Below are positions 54,064 to 61,541 of a stretch of 64,000 nucleotides of DNA, one piece after another. The position numbers and the translations under genes were made by a program. Positions within the stretch are counted from its first letter, which is position 1. The number at the start of each line of letters is the position of its first letter. Source of the DNA: Guptibacillus hwajinpoensis (lineage in GTDB: Bacteria; Bacillota; Bacilli; Bacillales; Guptibacillaceae); NCBI RefSeq assembly GCF_020171785.1, contig NZ_JAIVAE010000003.1, positions 1 through 64,000 on the forward strand. Direction: 5' to 3'. A model generated the notes under the pieces. The model had not been told where the DNA came from. It made no database searches and saw only the letters and a program-made list of their open reading frames with translations.

Positions 54064-55374
54064 ATGAGAGAGAAGATTTATGACTTAATCGGTGTAGGAA
54101 TTGGACCATTTAATTTAGGATTAGCTGCATTATTGGATCCAATAAATGAAGTGAATGCTTTGTTTTTCGATCAAAAACTTGAATTTGATTGGCATCCAGG
54201 TATGTTAATTGAAGGAACCAGATTACAGGTACCGTTCATGGCGGATTTGGTCACGATGGCGGACCCAACAAATCCATATAGTTATTTAAATTATTTGAAA
54301 CATCAAAACCGCTTATATAACTTCTATTTCTTGCAACGACTTGAAATGCCTCGAAATGAATATAACCACTATTGCCAATGGGCAGCAGGTCAGTTAGAAA
54401 GCTGCCGATTCGGTACAAAAGTAACGAGCATTGTACCTGTAGGTGATCCTGTTGAACATTATGAAGTGGTTGTTGAAAACCTCGAAACAGGAGATGTGAA
54501 TACGTACTCTGCTAAAAATATGATACTTGGTGTTGGGACCGTTCCTTCTTTACCTTCATCGCTTCAGGGGATGAAAGAAGAAGATGTATTTCATTCATCA
54601 ACATTCCTTCAGCATACTGACCGCTGTTCTAAGGCAAAAAGTATCACTGTTATTGGGTCAGGTCAGAGTTCTGCAGAAATTTTCAGGGAACTTTTGAAAG
54701 ACCGAAAAGAGCATGGGTATTCACTCAATTGGATAACACGCTCACAAGGTTTTTTCCCAATGGAGGAAACTAGATTAAGCCTTGAGCATTTTTCACCCGA
54801 GTATGTCGATTATTTCTATGACCTACCTCAGGCTCAAAAAGATGACATTTTTAGTGGTCAACAACTTCTCTACAAAGGAATTAGTCCTCATACTATTACT
54901 GACATATATAACCTGTTATATGAACAATCTGTAGGTGGCGAAAAGATGGATGTCACATTAATGCCATTAATAGAAGTAAACGGGATTAAAGAAAAAGAAG
55001 ACGGTACTGGTTATGAATTAGAATGTCTTCAATGGCAAAAGGATAAAAAGTTTCTTATTGAAAGTGAAGTTGTGGTGGCGGGCACTGGCTATCGTCCATT
55101 AATTCCTCACTGCCTTGAAGACCTTCAGCATTTAATTGAGTGGGATGAAAAGGGACGCTACCATGTAACAAAGGATTACCGTCTTCGATTAAAGAAAGAA
55201 GCGAATGCGAATATCTTTGTACACAGCGGCATGCAACATACGCATGGAGTAGGATCCACAAATTTAGGGCTTGCTGTTAATCGAAATAAAATTATTATTA
55301 ATGAGCTTTTAGGAAAAGAGTTTTACCCGATCCTTGAAGGAAATATCTTTCAACAATTTGAAGTAAAAGAGTAG
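54064..55374 (+). CDS. lysine/ornithine N-monooxygenase family (siderophore-type)
   Basis: 436 aa; ATG after GAAAGGATAGG. FAD site GVGIGPFNLGLAALL at the N-terminus, substrate region WHPGMLIEGTRLQVPFMADLVTMADP, NADPH site GSGQSSAEIFREL, and the C-terminal ATGY-like VAGTGYRPLIP. This is the SidA/IucD/PvdA family, which hydroxylates the side-chain amine of lysine, ornithine or a diamine for hydroxamate siderophores. No siderophore synthetase, transporter or acyltransferase lies nearby, so its pathway is not shown here. Confidence 0.92.
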   Translation: MREKIYDLIGVGIGPFNLGLAALLDPINEVNALFFDQKLEFDWHPGMLIEGTRLQVPFMADLVTMADPTNPYSYLNYLKHQNRLYNFYFLQRLEMPRNEYNHYCQWAAGQLESCRFGTKVTSIVPVGDPVEHYEVVVENLETGDVNTYSAKNMILGVGTVPSLPSSLQGMKEEDVFHSSTFLQHTDRCSKAKSITVIGSGQSSAEIFRELLKDRKEHGYSLNWITRSQGFFPMEETRLSLEHFSPEYVDYFYDLPQAQKDDIFSGQQLLYKGISPHTITDIYNLLYEQSVGGEKMDVTLMPLIEVNGIKEKEDGTGYELECLQWQKDKKFLIESEVVVAGTGYRPLIPHCLEDLQHLIEWDEKGRYHVTKDYRLRLKKEANANIFVHSGMQHTHGVGSTNLGLAVNRNKIIINELLGKEFYPILEGNIFQQFEVKE

Positions 55375-55433
55375 TTAAACTTTCTATTTAAAGCTAAACA
55401 TTTTATGATAAAAGAAAATAGAAAGGAACGGTG

Positions 55434-55454
55434 ATGAGTGTGATGGTCCCATGA
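55434..55454 (+). CDS. six-codon leader peptide coupled to the next gene
   Basis: The only good ribosome site (AAAGG, 55422-55426) is spaced 7 nt from an ATG at 55434. This reads MSVMVP and stops at TGA 55452-55454, which overlaps the next gene's ATG (ATGA at 55451). Translation of the main gene may rely on re-initiation after this mini-ORF. Alternatively, the ribosome site serves the ATG at 55451 from a distance. Confidence 0.35.
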   Translation: MSVMVP

Positions 55455-56071
55455 ATCAATCCCAATCACTAACATCCAACAATTTTCTTGCAAAGTTGCT
55501 TACTCAGTACGCGAGCATTCATCATAGAGCAATTGGAGCTGCTGCAGAAGAATACATCAAACAGCTTGGAATTAGAACGGGAGAGTGGCTAGAGTCTCAC
55601 TATCGTCTTCTTGAATGGACGCCTGATGACTATGCTAGGGTGATCGTTGATATAAAGAATTCTATTGGAGGAGAGTTCTATATATCAGAAGTTACTCCTA
55701 CCTATGTGATTGTGAAAGCAAATCGCTGTCCATTTGGAGATCAAGTAATGAACGCACCACATCTTTGTACCATGACATCAAGTGTGTTTGGGGGAATCGC
55801 AGCAAGGCATTTTAAGTATGGTGAAGTAAATCTCCGGAAAAGAATTGCACTCGGTGACCCAGGTTGTGAAGTAATGATAGCATTTGAACCCGGAATTGAA
55901 ACGGGAGACCGTTATGAAAACCTTCCAATTACGCCCGAGAATGGTGACCCTTTTACGTGGGAGGAAGATACCATCACACTCTTAAATCAAGAGTTAAAAC
56001 GGAGTGATGAGATGGTAATGAAATTGCTTCAAGAATTAGAAGAACTTAAAAATCAAGTTGACAATCGTTAG
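55451..56071 (+). CDS. MethanogenOD1-like (methanogen output domain 1) protein
   Basis: 206 aa. The main domain includes YHHR-like IHHRAIGAAAEEYI near the N-terminus, then KANRCPFGDQVMNAPHLCTMTSS with conserved cysteines and VNLRKRIALGDPGCEVMIAF. This matches the MethanogenOD1 domain found next to signalling domains in Bacillus and archaea. A C-terminal coiled coil (about residues 175-203) follows. No kinase or phosphatase domain is attached. The three conserved Cys could bind metal or sense redox. Function unknown. Confidence 0.75.
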   Translation: MNQSQSLTSNNFLAKLLTQYASIHHRAIGAAAEEYIKQLGIRTGEWLESHYRLLEWTPDDYARVIVDIKNSIGGEFYISEVTPTYVIVKANRCPFGDQVMNAPHLCTMTSSVFGGIAARHFKYGEVNLRKRIALGDPGCEVMIAFEPGIETGDRYENLPITPENGDPFTWEEDTITLLNQELKRSDEMVMKLLQELEELKNQVDNR

Positions 56072-56075
56072 AACT

Positions 56076-56111
56076 AAAACCAGCCTGGCAGTGATGGGCT
56101 GGGTTTTTTTG
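56076..56111 (+). terminator. intrinsic terminator
   Basis: AAACCAGCC/GGCTGGGTTT stem with an 11-nt loop and a T7 run. Confidence 0.8.
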
Positions 56112-56159
56112 TATGAAATTCGGAATTAATCAGAAACTAATGACAAAGGGGTGATAAAT

Positions 56160-56351
56160 ATGGAGAAAAACGCTAGAGGATATGTTCAAGAGAGTTGTCA
56201 AGCTCTAGAAGAAGCGAGTCGTTGTTTACAACAAGCGTTATCAACAGTAGAGAAGGATCAAAATAGAGATCGAATACAGCAATCATTAGATGGATTAACT
56301 GCTGTTCAATCTCATTGTAGAGAAACGGCAAACGTACTTTCACACCAATAA
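56160..56351 (+). CDS. small helical protein, 63 aa
   Basis: ATG 56160 follows AAAGGGGTGA. The sequence (MEKNARGYVQESCQALEEASRCLQQALSTVEKDQNRDRIQQSLDG... split here) is all-helical, with heptad-like spacing and three Cys, suggesting a small helical bundle or coiled coil. No family recognised. It precedes another tiny gene by 90 nt. Confidence 0.65.
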   Translation: MEKNARGYVQESCQALEEASRCLQQALSTVEKDQNRDRIQQSLDGLTAVQSHCRETANVLSHQ

Positions 56352-56443
56352 AAAATTTTTTTGAAGAAATTTGAAGAATGAAGTTTTAGAAGAAATAAAA
56401 TCGGAAATGGTGGACTAACGTTACACATAAGGAGGGATAGATC

Positions 56444-56578
56444 ATGAGTCTTTTGTTTGGAAAAGGCATGCAAGCATTCGAACAGGATGCTAAAGCAGAA
56501 AGAGAAAAAGTACAAACTTCTCCAATTGCACACTCTAATAAAAAATCAAGATTAAAACAGAAACCGACTAAATTCTAG
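56444..56578 (+). CDS. tiny basic hypothetical protein, 44 aa
   Basis: ATG 56444 after AAGGAGGG (7-nt spacing), stop at 56578, terminator directly after. The protein starts MSLLFGKGMQAFEQDAKAER and ends in a Lys-rich tail. Strong start signals and its own terminator make it a likely real gene. Its length is below common gene-finding limits. Function unknown. Confidence 0.6.
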   Translation: MSLLFGKGMQAFEQDAKAEREKVQTSPIAHSNKKSRLKQKPTKF

Positions 56579-56602
56579 CCATCCTTTTGGATGGTTTTTT
56601 TA
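56579..56602 (+). terminator. intrinsic terminator
   Basis: CCATCC/GGATGG stem with a T-rich 4-nt loop and a T7 run, immediately after the stop codon of the 44-aa gene. Confidence 0.78.
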
Positions 56603-56630
56603 TTGATTTTTGCACTCGAATTCATTACAC

Positions 56631-56686
56631 TGTTTAAGAAAGAAATGGTAATAGAGGAAGGTCCTTACTCTTTCTTAAAAGGTGAT
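56631..56686. repeat. inverted repeat in intergenic DNA
   Basis: TTAAGAAAGA pairs with TCTTTCTTAA, with inner complementary segments (GTAA/TTAC, AGG/CCT). It lies in the 213-bp gap ahead of the hydroxylase gene and could fold as a long RNA hairpin. It lacks a T run on either side strong enough for a terminator. Confidence 0.4.
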
Positions 56687-56791
56687 ATTGATTTTTTAAA
56701 TGGATCACTCAATAAATAGAAAGGAGATAAAAAGTTAACAACAAGAAAACGTTATTGTGATTAATCAATCAAAACCAAAGGGGATTAGCTG

Positions 56792-57430
56792 TTGAAGAAA
56801 GTTAACGTAAGTAAGTTTATATTTTTTCCGGACATTATGATAATGTCATTATTTCTATTGAGCGGCATTATTTATTTATTCATTGAAGGATTGAGAGCGG
56901 AATATCTCGTATTTGCCCTTTTTGGTCTACTTATTTTTAGTATAAGTGAATATTCAACTCATCGCTTTTTCTTTCACAGAAAAGCTCCAAAAAACAAGTT
57001 CTTCTTAAAAGTTCTTCAGCGATTACATTATGATCATCATCAGTACCCAAATCAGCTAAAGCTATTATTTATGCCTATCTGGTATAGCACGCCACAATTT
57101 GCAGTAATTACATTTATTATGTATCTCATTACGAATAGCTTACCTAACGCAATATCTGTGGCAGTGGGTTTAATGGTAATGCTGCTTCTATATGAATGGA
57201 GACATTTTAAAGCACATCAACCTGGAAAAGCAAAAACGAAATATGGAAATTGGTTAAAAAAAACGCATTTACTGCACCACTACAAAAACGAAAATTATTG
57301 GTTTGGTGTAACAAACCCATTTGTTGACGTTCTCTTCGGTACATTAAAAGATGAAAAAGAAGTAGGAAAAAGCCAAACAGCTAGAAATATCAAAACGGAA
57401 AATACATCCTCTAAAGTAAAAATGCTATGA
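56792..57430 (+). CDS. fatty-acid hydroxylase/sterol desaturase-family membrane protein
   Basis: TTG start after AAAGGGG. 212 aa with about four membrane helices. The di-iron histidine motifs of the superfamily are present: EYSTHRFFFHR (H-x3-4-H), LHYDHHQYP (H-x2-3-HH), EWRHFKAHQP and THLLHHYKNENYWFGVTNPFVD. The family adds hydroxyl groups to or desaturates lipids or carotenoids with O2. Substrate unknown. The C-terminal 30 residues are polar and unlike the core. Confidence 0.86.
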   Translation: MKKVNVSKFIFFPDIMIMSLFLLSGIIYLFIEGLRAEYLVFALFGLLIFSISEYSTHRFFFHRKAPKNKFFLKVLQRLHYDHHQYPNQLKLLFMPIWYSTPQFAVITFIMYLITNSLPNAISVAVGLMVMLLLYEWRHFKAHQPGKAKTKYGNWLKKTHLLHHYKNENYWFGVTNPFVDVLFGTLKDEKEVGKSQTARNIKTENTSSKVKML

Positions 57431-57565
57431 AGTAGCTCAGTGCTCTACAGTTCTTTTCTTACTTTACTGGAGTTAAATGCTATAGGAACTGTAAAAAATG
57501 ATTAGATTGTGATAAGAATGGGAAATGTCCTCTTGTGAGTATAAGAATAATGGAGGAGATTTCAA

Positions 57566-58393
57566 ATGGTTAAACAATGGACAACTACAACATTGCATAA
57601 TGACGTAGAAATGCCAACGCTTGGTCTTGGTGTTTGGAAAATGGAGAATAACGATGAAGTAAAAACAGCAGTCAATGCCGCAATTGATGCAGGATATAAA
57701 GCGATCGATACTGCTGCTGCATACAAAAATGAAGAAGGTGTTGGTGCTGCTATTAAAGAAAGCAGTACACCACGTGAAGAACTTTTTATTACATCAAAAG
57801 TATGGAATGATGATCAGGGCTATGATTCCACCCTTCAAGCATTTGAAGACACGGTTTCAAAGCTTGGAATTGATACGTTAGACCTTTATTTAATTCATTG
57901 GCCTGTAGAGGGCAAATATAAAGAGACATGGAAAGCGATGGAGAAGCTCTACAAAGATGGTCGAATTCGTGCCATTGGTGTCAGCAATTTCCATCCCAAT
58001 CATCTTGAAGATTTAATGAAAGATGCAGAAATTAAACCGATGGTAAACCAGGTAGAATTCCATCCACTTCTAAATCAAAAAGAGCTTCGTGAGTATTGTA
58101 AACAGCATTCTATTCAACTAGAAGCATGGTCACCACTTGCTCAGGGAAAACTATTAGATCATAAAGTTGTGAAAGAAATTGCAGAGCAGCACGGTAAATC
58201 TACTGCTCAAGTGATCATTCGATGGGATCTTGAACATGAAGTAGTAACAATTCCTAAGTCGTCAAATCCCGAGCGTATTAAACAAAACTTTGATGTTTTT
58301 GATTTTGAATTAACACAAGATAACATCCGCGCGCTTGATGAGTTAAATCAGAATGAACGAATGGGTCCTGATCCTGACAACTTCGATTTTTAA
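57566..58393 (+). CDS. aldo/keto reductase (YvgN/glyoxal-reductase type)
   Basis: 275 aa, ATG after GGAGGAG. AKR TIM barrel with tetrad Asp/Tyr in DTAAAYKNEEGVG, Lys in ITSKVW, His in LYLIHWP. NADPH-binding IPKSSNPERIKQNFDVFDFEL lies near the C-terminus. Reduces small aldehydes such as methylglyoxal in the cytosol. Monocistronic; the terminator follows immediately. Confidence 0.92.
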   Translation: MVKQWTTTTLHNDVEMPTLGLGVWKMENNDEVKTAVNAAIDAGYKAIDTAAAYKNEEGVGAAIKESSTPREELFITSKVWNDDQGYDSTLQAFEDTVSKLGIDTLDLYLIHWPVEGKYKETWKAMEKLYKDGRIRAIGVSNFHPNHLEDLMKDAEIKPMVNQVEFHPLLNQKELREYCKQHSIQLEAWSPLAQGKLLDHKVVKEIAEQHGKSTAQVIIRWDLEHEVVTIPKSSNPERIKQNFDVFDFELTQDNIRALDELNQNERMGPDPDNFDF

Positions 58394-58397
58394 GACG

Positions 58398-58422
58398 AAG
58401 CCGGCCATGTGCCGGCTTTTTG
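58398..58422 (+). terminator. intrinsic terminator
   Basis: A perfect 8-bp stem AAGCCGGC/GCCGGCTT (58398-58405 with 58411-58418), 5-nt loop, then T. Confidence 0.85.
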
Positions 58423-58474
58423 TATGCAACCATTCCTTTTTTGTTACGTCTGTATTGTGAAGGGAGAGAAGAAA

Positions 58475-59020
58475 ATGAGGAAATGGCTGTATGGATTTGT
58501 ACTATCAGTATTGATCGTTACTTTTTTCTCAGGTGTGTGGTATACCATGATTCGAGAATCGAGTACAGAAGCGGTGAATTCTGTAGCACCTATCGCGAAG
58601 ACTCAGGCAGATCGTGAGTACTATGAACTTGGTGAACCATATGTCGAAGAAGATATGGATGGGGAGGAGCTTTTTCGATTAGAAGTTAATGTGTTGGATG
58701 AATTGCCTGAAGAAGCCATCTTAAAAGAATTAGATAAAACACAAGAGTACATTGGGTTTGAACTTTATGCGAAAAATGATCAAGAAGCTGGCCTCGATTT
58801 CAAGCCTTATTATTCAAAGCTAAAAGTAAATGGTTCGCAAGTAGAACCTGCCGACTTTGTCATCATTGAACAAGACGGTTGGAACAAATTCATGATGAAA
58901 AACCAAGGTTCATTTCGGCTTGTGCTCATTTATCCTGTCGATCGAGATGCAAAAGAAATGACGCTTGTGATTTCCCCTGAATTTTACTATAAGGATATCT
59001 TGTATAAATGGATGAGGTAG
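58475..59020 (+). CDS. membrane-anchored protein of unknown function, 181 aa
   Basis: I choose ATG 58475, 7 nt after GGGAGAG; the longer frame upstream runs into the terminator. The N-terminus is one hydrophobic helix (WLYGFVLSVLIVTFFSGVWY) with positive residues inside, so the protein is a signal-anchored extracytoplasmic protein. The outer part is acidic and beta-rich with an Ig-like feel (GFELYAKNDQEAGLDFKPYY...KVNGSQVEPADF), similar in style to DUF4352 domains. Not firmly recognised. Confidence 0.65.
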   Translation: MRKWLYGFVLSVLIVTFFSGVWYTMIRESSTEAVNSVAPIAKTQADREYYELGEPYVEEDMDGEELFRLEVNVLDELPEEAILKELDKTQEYIGFELYAKNDQEAGLDFKPYYSKLKVNGSQVEPADFVIIEQDGWNKFMMKNQGSFRLVLIYPVDRDAKEMTLVISPEFYYKDILYKWMR

Positions 59021-59034
59021 CATTTTCATTAAAT

Positions 59035-59063
59035 TTGACAATGTTACGGAAAGGAGATGAAAT
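59035..59063 (+). promoter_or_regulatory. promoter of the pirin gene
   Basis: TTGACA (59035-59040), 17-bp spacer, TGAAAT (59058-59063). The -10 overlaps the MhqR-like palindrome. Confidence 0.5.
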
Positions 59064-59084
59064 TATCTCGAATTCGAGATAATT
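59061..59084. promoter_or_regulatory. perfect MhqR-like palindrome
   Basis: A 24-bp perfect palindrome whose 18-bp core (59064-59081) reads TATCTCGAATTCGAGATA, identical to the published MhqR operator consensus as I recall it. It lies between the -10 and the ribosome site of the pirin gene. Confidence 0.8.
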
Positions 59085-59094
59085 AAAAGGAGAG

Positions 59095-59850
59095 ATGAGT
59101 CAATTGCGTATAGAACGTTTTCGTGTAAATCAGCAGGGCGTAGGAGAATTTGATGGTGGTAAAATCACAGAACAAAAGCCAATTGGCTTTCCAGGAGAAG
59201 GTTCAGAGGTAAAACGAGTTGGTCCTTTGTTTTATTGGGCATGGGCTAAAGCAGAGCACGAAGGGTATATCCCTCTCCATCCACATCAAGGATTTGAAAT
59301 CATTACGTATGTGATCAGTGGAAAAGCAGAGCACGGTGACTCACTAGGAACTAGAAGTGTTGTGGGAGCCGGTGGCCTTCAAGTGATGCAGACAGGATCG
59401 GGTGTTTCTCATGAGGAAGGTTTCGTTGGTCCAGATATGCAAGGCTTTCAAATTTGGTTTGAGCCTCATTTAAGAGAAGCGCTGCGACGCAAACCAACTT
59501 ACCAACAGTTTGAACACGAAGAGTTTCAAACAATCGTTAAAGATGGAGTGAAAATAAAAGAAATTCTAGGAGATGATTCCCCTGTTTCATTCGAAACAGA
59601 TGCACTTATGTGGGATGTTTTGATTGAGGACGAAATCATGTTTCAACAATCCTTAACTAAAGGACGCTCGCTAAGTGTTCTTGTTTTAGATGGTGTTGGT
59701 GAACTAAATGAGCATGTTTATGAAGCGAAAGATTTTTTTGTTATTGATGGTGCAGAAAGTGCTGAAATGATCGTTCAATCTAAAGAAAAGACGCGACTTT
59801 TAATAATCGAGGTTCCGACATCAGTTAGTTATCCATTGCTTCGAAAATAA
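59095..59850 (+). CDS. pirin-family bicupin (quercetinase-like)
   Basis: 251 aa, ATG after AAAAGGAGAG. N-terminal cupin with metal ligands His-x-His in HPHQGFE, then His in SGKAEHGDSLG and Glu in GVSHEEGF. The C-terminal cupin is degenerate. Pirins act as iron-dependent quercetin/catechol dioxygenases or redox sensors. The MhqR-type operator ahead of the gene ties it to quinone and catechol stress with mhqED in this window. Confidence 0.9.
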   Translation: MSQLRIERFRVNQQGVGEFDGGKITEQKPIGFPGEGSEVKRVGPLFYWAWAKAEHEGYIPLHPHQGFEIITYVISGKAEHGDSLGTRSVVGAGGLQVMQTGSGVSHEEGFVGPDMQGFQIWFEPHLREALRRKPTYQQFEHEEFQTIVKDGVKIKEILGDDSPVSFETDALMWDVLIEDEIMFQQSLTKGRSLSVLVLDGVGELNEHVYEAKDFFVIDGAESAEMIVQSKEKTRLLIIEVPTSVSYPLLRK

Positions 59851-59946
59851 TCCTATATGCTTTTCCCGATCGATTTACTGGAGATTAATTCCTCTTGTAG
59901 TGTACGATAGATAGTATACATCAATTGGGAGGGCTGGAATCTTATT

Positions 59947-61122
59947 ATGAACCACTTGTATCATTCTTATATAAAAAATGATCGGCAGAAGAAATTATTG
60001 AAGATGGCGAATACGCTCGCAGATTCATTTTCTGAGAGGGCGGATGAAATCGACAAGGAAGGTCGTTTTCCTTTTGAGAATTTCGAAGAATTAAAGAACT
60101 CCGGATATGTTGCTTTAACTGTTCCAACAAAGTTTGGTGGAAAAGCGATTGATCTATATGAATTTGTTATGCTTCAAGAGCGTATTGCAACAGGAGATGC
60201 TGCTACCGCGCTCTCAATTGGTTGGCACCTTGGACTTATGCTCGAAATGAGAGACGAGCAAACATGGACAGATGACGTTTATGAGCGACTTAGTCGTCTT
60301 ATTATGAAAGAAAATGCTTTGTTTAATCGTGCTGCTTCAGAGCCTGCGACAGGAAGTCCGACCCGTGGTGGAATGCCACAAACGAAGGCAACAGAAAAAG
60401 ATGGACAATGGATTATTAACGGACGAAAGTCATTTACTTCAATGGCACCCGGACTCCAATACGCGCTTGTTTCCGCTCAAATTGGAGATACAGGTGAAAA
60501 AGGTTTTTTCCTTATTGATATGAACCTTTCAGGTGTCGAAATTGAAGAAAAATGGGATACGATTTCGATGAGAGGGACACGAAGTGATGATCTGGTACTT
60601 AACGATGTTGTCCTACCGAAGGATGCTTTAGTGGAAGGTCCTGAATCCCCTAAGAGTAAGTTACCAAAAGCGTGGCTTCTTCACATTCCTGCATGTTATT
60701 TAGGAGTTGCAATAGCTGCTCGAAATGAAGCAATTGCTTTTGCATCTACGTATTCTCCGAATAGTCTACCCGGTCCCATTAAAGAGGTACCCGAAGTGCA
60801 GCGTAAAATCGGCGAAATGGAACTAGAATTGATGCGAGCACGAGAAATGATGTATTCTGTTGCTTTAAGGTGGGTTTCTGAACCTGATAAAAGGTCAGAA
60901 ATGGGACCTGAACTAGCTGCTGTTAAACATGTTGCGACAAATAGTGCAGCTAATGTGGTAGATCAGGCAATGAGAATTGTTGGAGCTAGAGCGCTTTTTA
61001 AAGACAATCCAATGCAGCGCCATTATCGAGACGTAAGAGCGGGTTTACACAATCCACCTATGGATGACGCTGTTATATCAATGCTTGCGAAAAATGCAAT
61101 CAGTCATTACGAATCTTCCTAA
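59947..61122 (+). CDS. acyl-CoA dehydrogenase-fold flavoprotein (YdbM-like)
   Basis: 391 aa, start preceded by GGGAGGGC. ACAD N-terminal helical domain, beta domain with the FAD block NRAASEPATGSPTRGGMP...INGRKSFTSMAPG, and C-terminal four-helix bundle. At the catalytic position, where dehydrogenases read YEGTxxI with the base Glu, this protein reads GLHNPPMDDAV. The catalytic Glu is therefore not visible. This form resembles ACAD-fold monooxygenases and YdbM-type proteins. It may be a flavin monooxygenase or a dehydrogenase with a displaced base. Confidence 0.82.
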   Translation: MNHLYHSYIKNDRQKKLLKMANTLADSFSERADEIDKEGRFPFENFEELKNSGYVALTVPTKFGGKAIDLYEFVMLQERIATGDAATALSIGWHLGLMLEMRDEQTWTDDVYERLSRLIMKENALFNRAASEPATGSPTRGGMPQTKATEKDGQWIINGRKSFTSMAPGLQYALVSAQIGDTGEKGFFLIDMNLSGVEIEEKWDTISMRGTRSDDLVLNDVVLPKDALVEGPESPKSKLPKAWLLHIPACYLGVAIAARNEAIAFASTYSPNSLPGPIKEVPEVQRKIGEMELELMRAREMMYSVALRWVSEPDKRSEMGPELAAVKHVATNSAANVVDQAMRIVGARALFKDNPMQRHYRDVRAGLHNPPMDDAVISMLAKNAISHYESS

Positions 61123-61293
61123 GGGGAGATTTTTTTTGAGAAAAAATGAAACCCTCTAATTAGACGTTTTTTACTACCTCATCTTTCAATATGCCAGCAA
61201 TCTAGTTCATTAGATTTAAATTAGTCAGAAAAAAAGGAAAAAACTATTCGAATAGCGAAATAGATCACTAAGAAACGAAAGGAGGGGAGAAAA

Positions 61294-61440
61294 GTGAGAG
61301 AACGTCGAACCGTTTCTTTAAGTGGAAGCTTGTTGTTAACTTATCCATGGGAAATGGAGCGTAAGGAGCAAGCATTAAAAGAACAAGGTATCTATAATAG
61401 GAATAGCCAAAAAGAACAGGAGTTGAAGGAGAATAAATGA
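61294..61440 (+). CDS. small basic/acidic hypothetical protein, 48 aa
   Basis: GTG 61294 is preceded by an excellent AAAGGAGGGGAG. The protein reads RERRTVSLSGSLLLTYPWEMERKEQ... in its first half and is a charged helix rich in Lys/Glu/Gln afterwards. No family recognised. Followed 40 nt later by a terminator hairpin. Below common gene-finding length limits. Confidence 0.6.
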   Translation: MRERRTVSLSGSLLLTYPWEMERKEQALKEQGIYNRNSQKEQELKENK

Positions 61441-61480
61441 TTTCCTTTCATGATAGTCTCTTCATAAATGCATTATAGCT

Positions 61481-61521
61481 TAGAGCCGCGCGAAAGAATA
61501 ATCGCTTCGGCTCTATTTTAA
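61481..61521 (+). terminator. intrinsic terminator
   Basis: TAGAGCCG (61481-61488) pairs with CGGCTCTA (61508-61515), followed by a T-rich stretch. Confidence 0.65.
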
Positions 61522-61541
61522 TTGGAAAGGATGTAGGTCTT

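Noticed and set aside
56591-56719. 42-codon frame beginning with ATG inside the terminator after the 44-aa gene
   Set aside because: No ribosome site and the start lies in the terminator stem; the protein-like look (FALEFITLFKKEMVIEEG) may be chance.
57446-57500. Inverted repeat TACAGTTC/GAACTGTA after the fatty-acid hydroxylase gene
   Set aside because: The loop is about 32 nt and no T run follows on the plus strand, so it does not qualify as a terminator.
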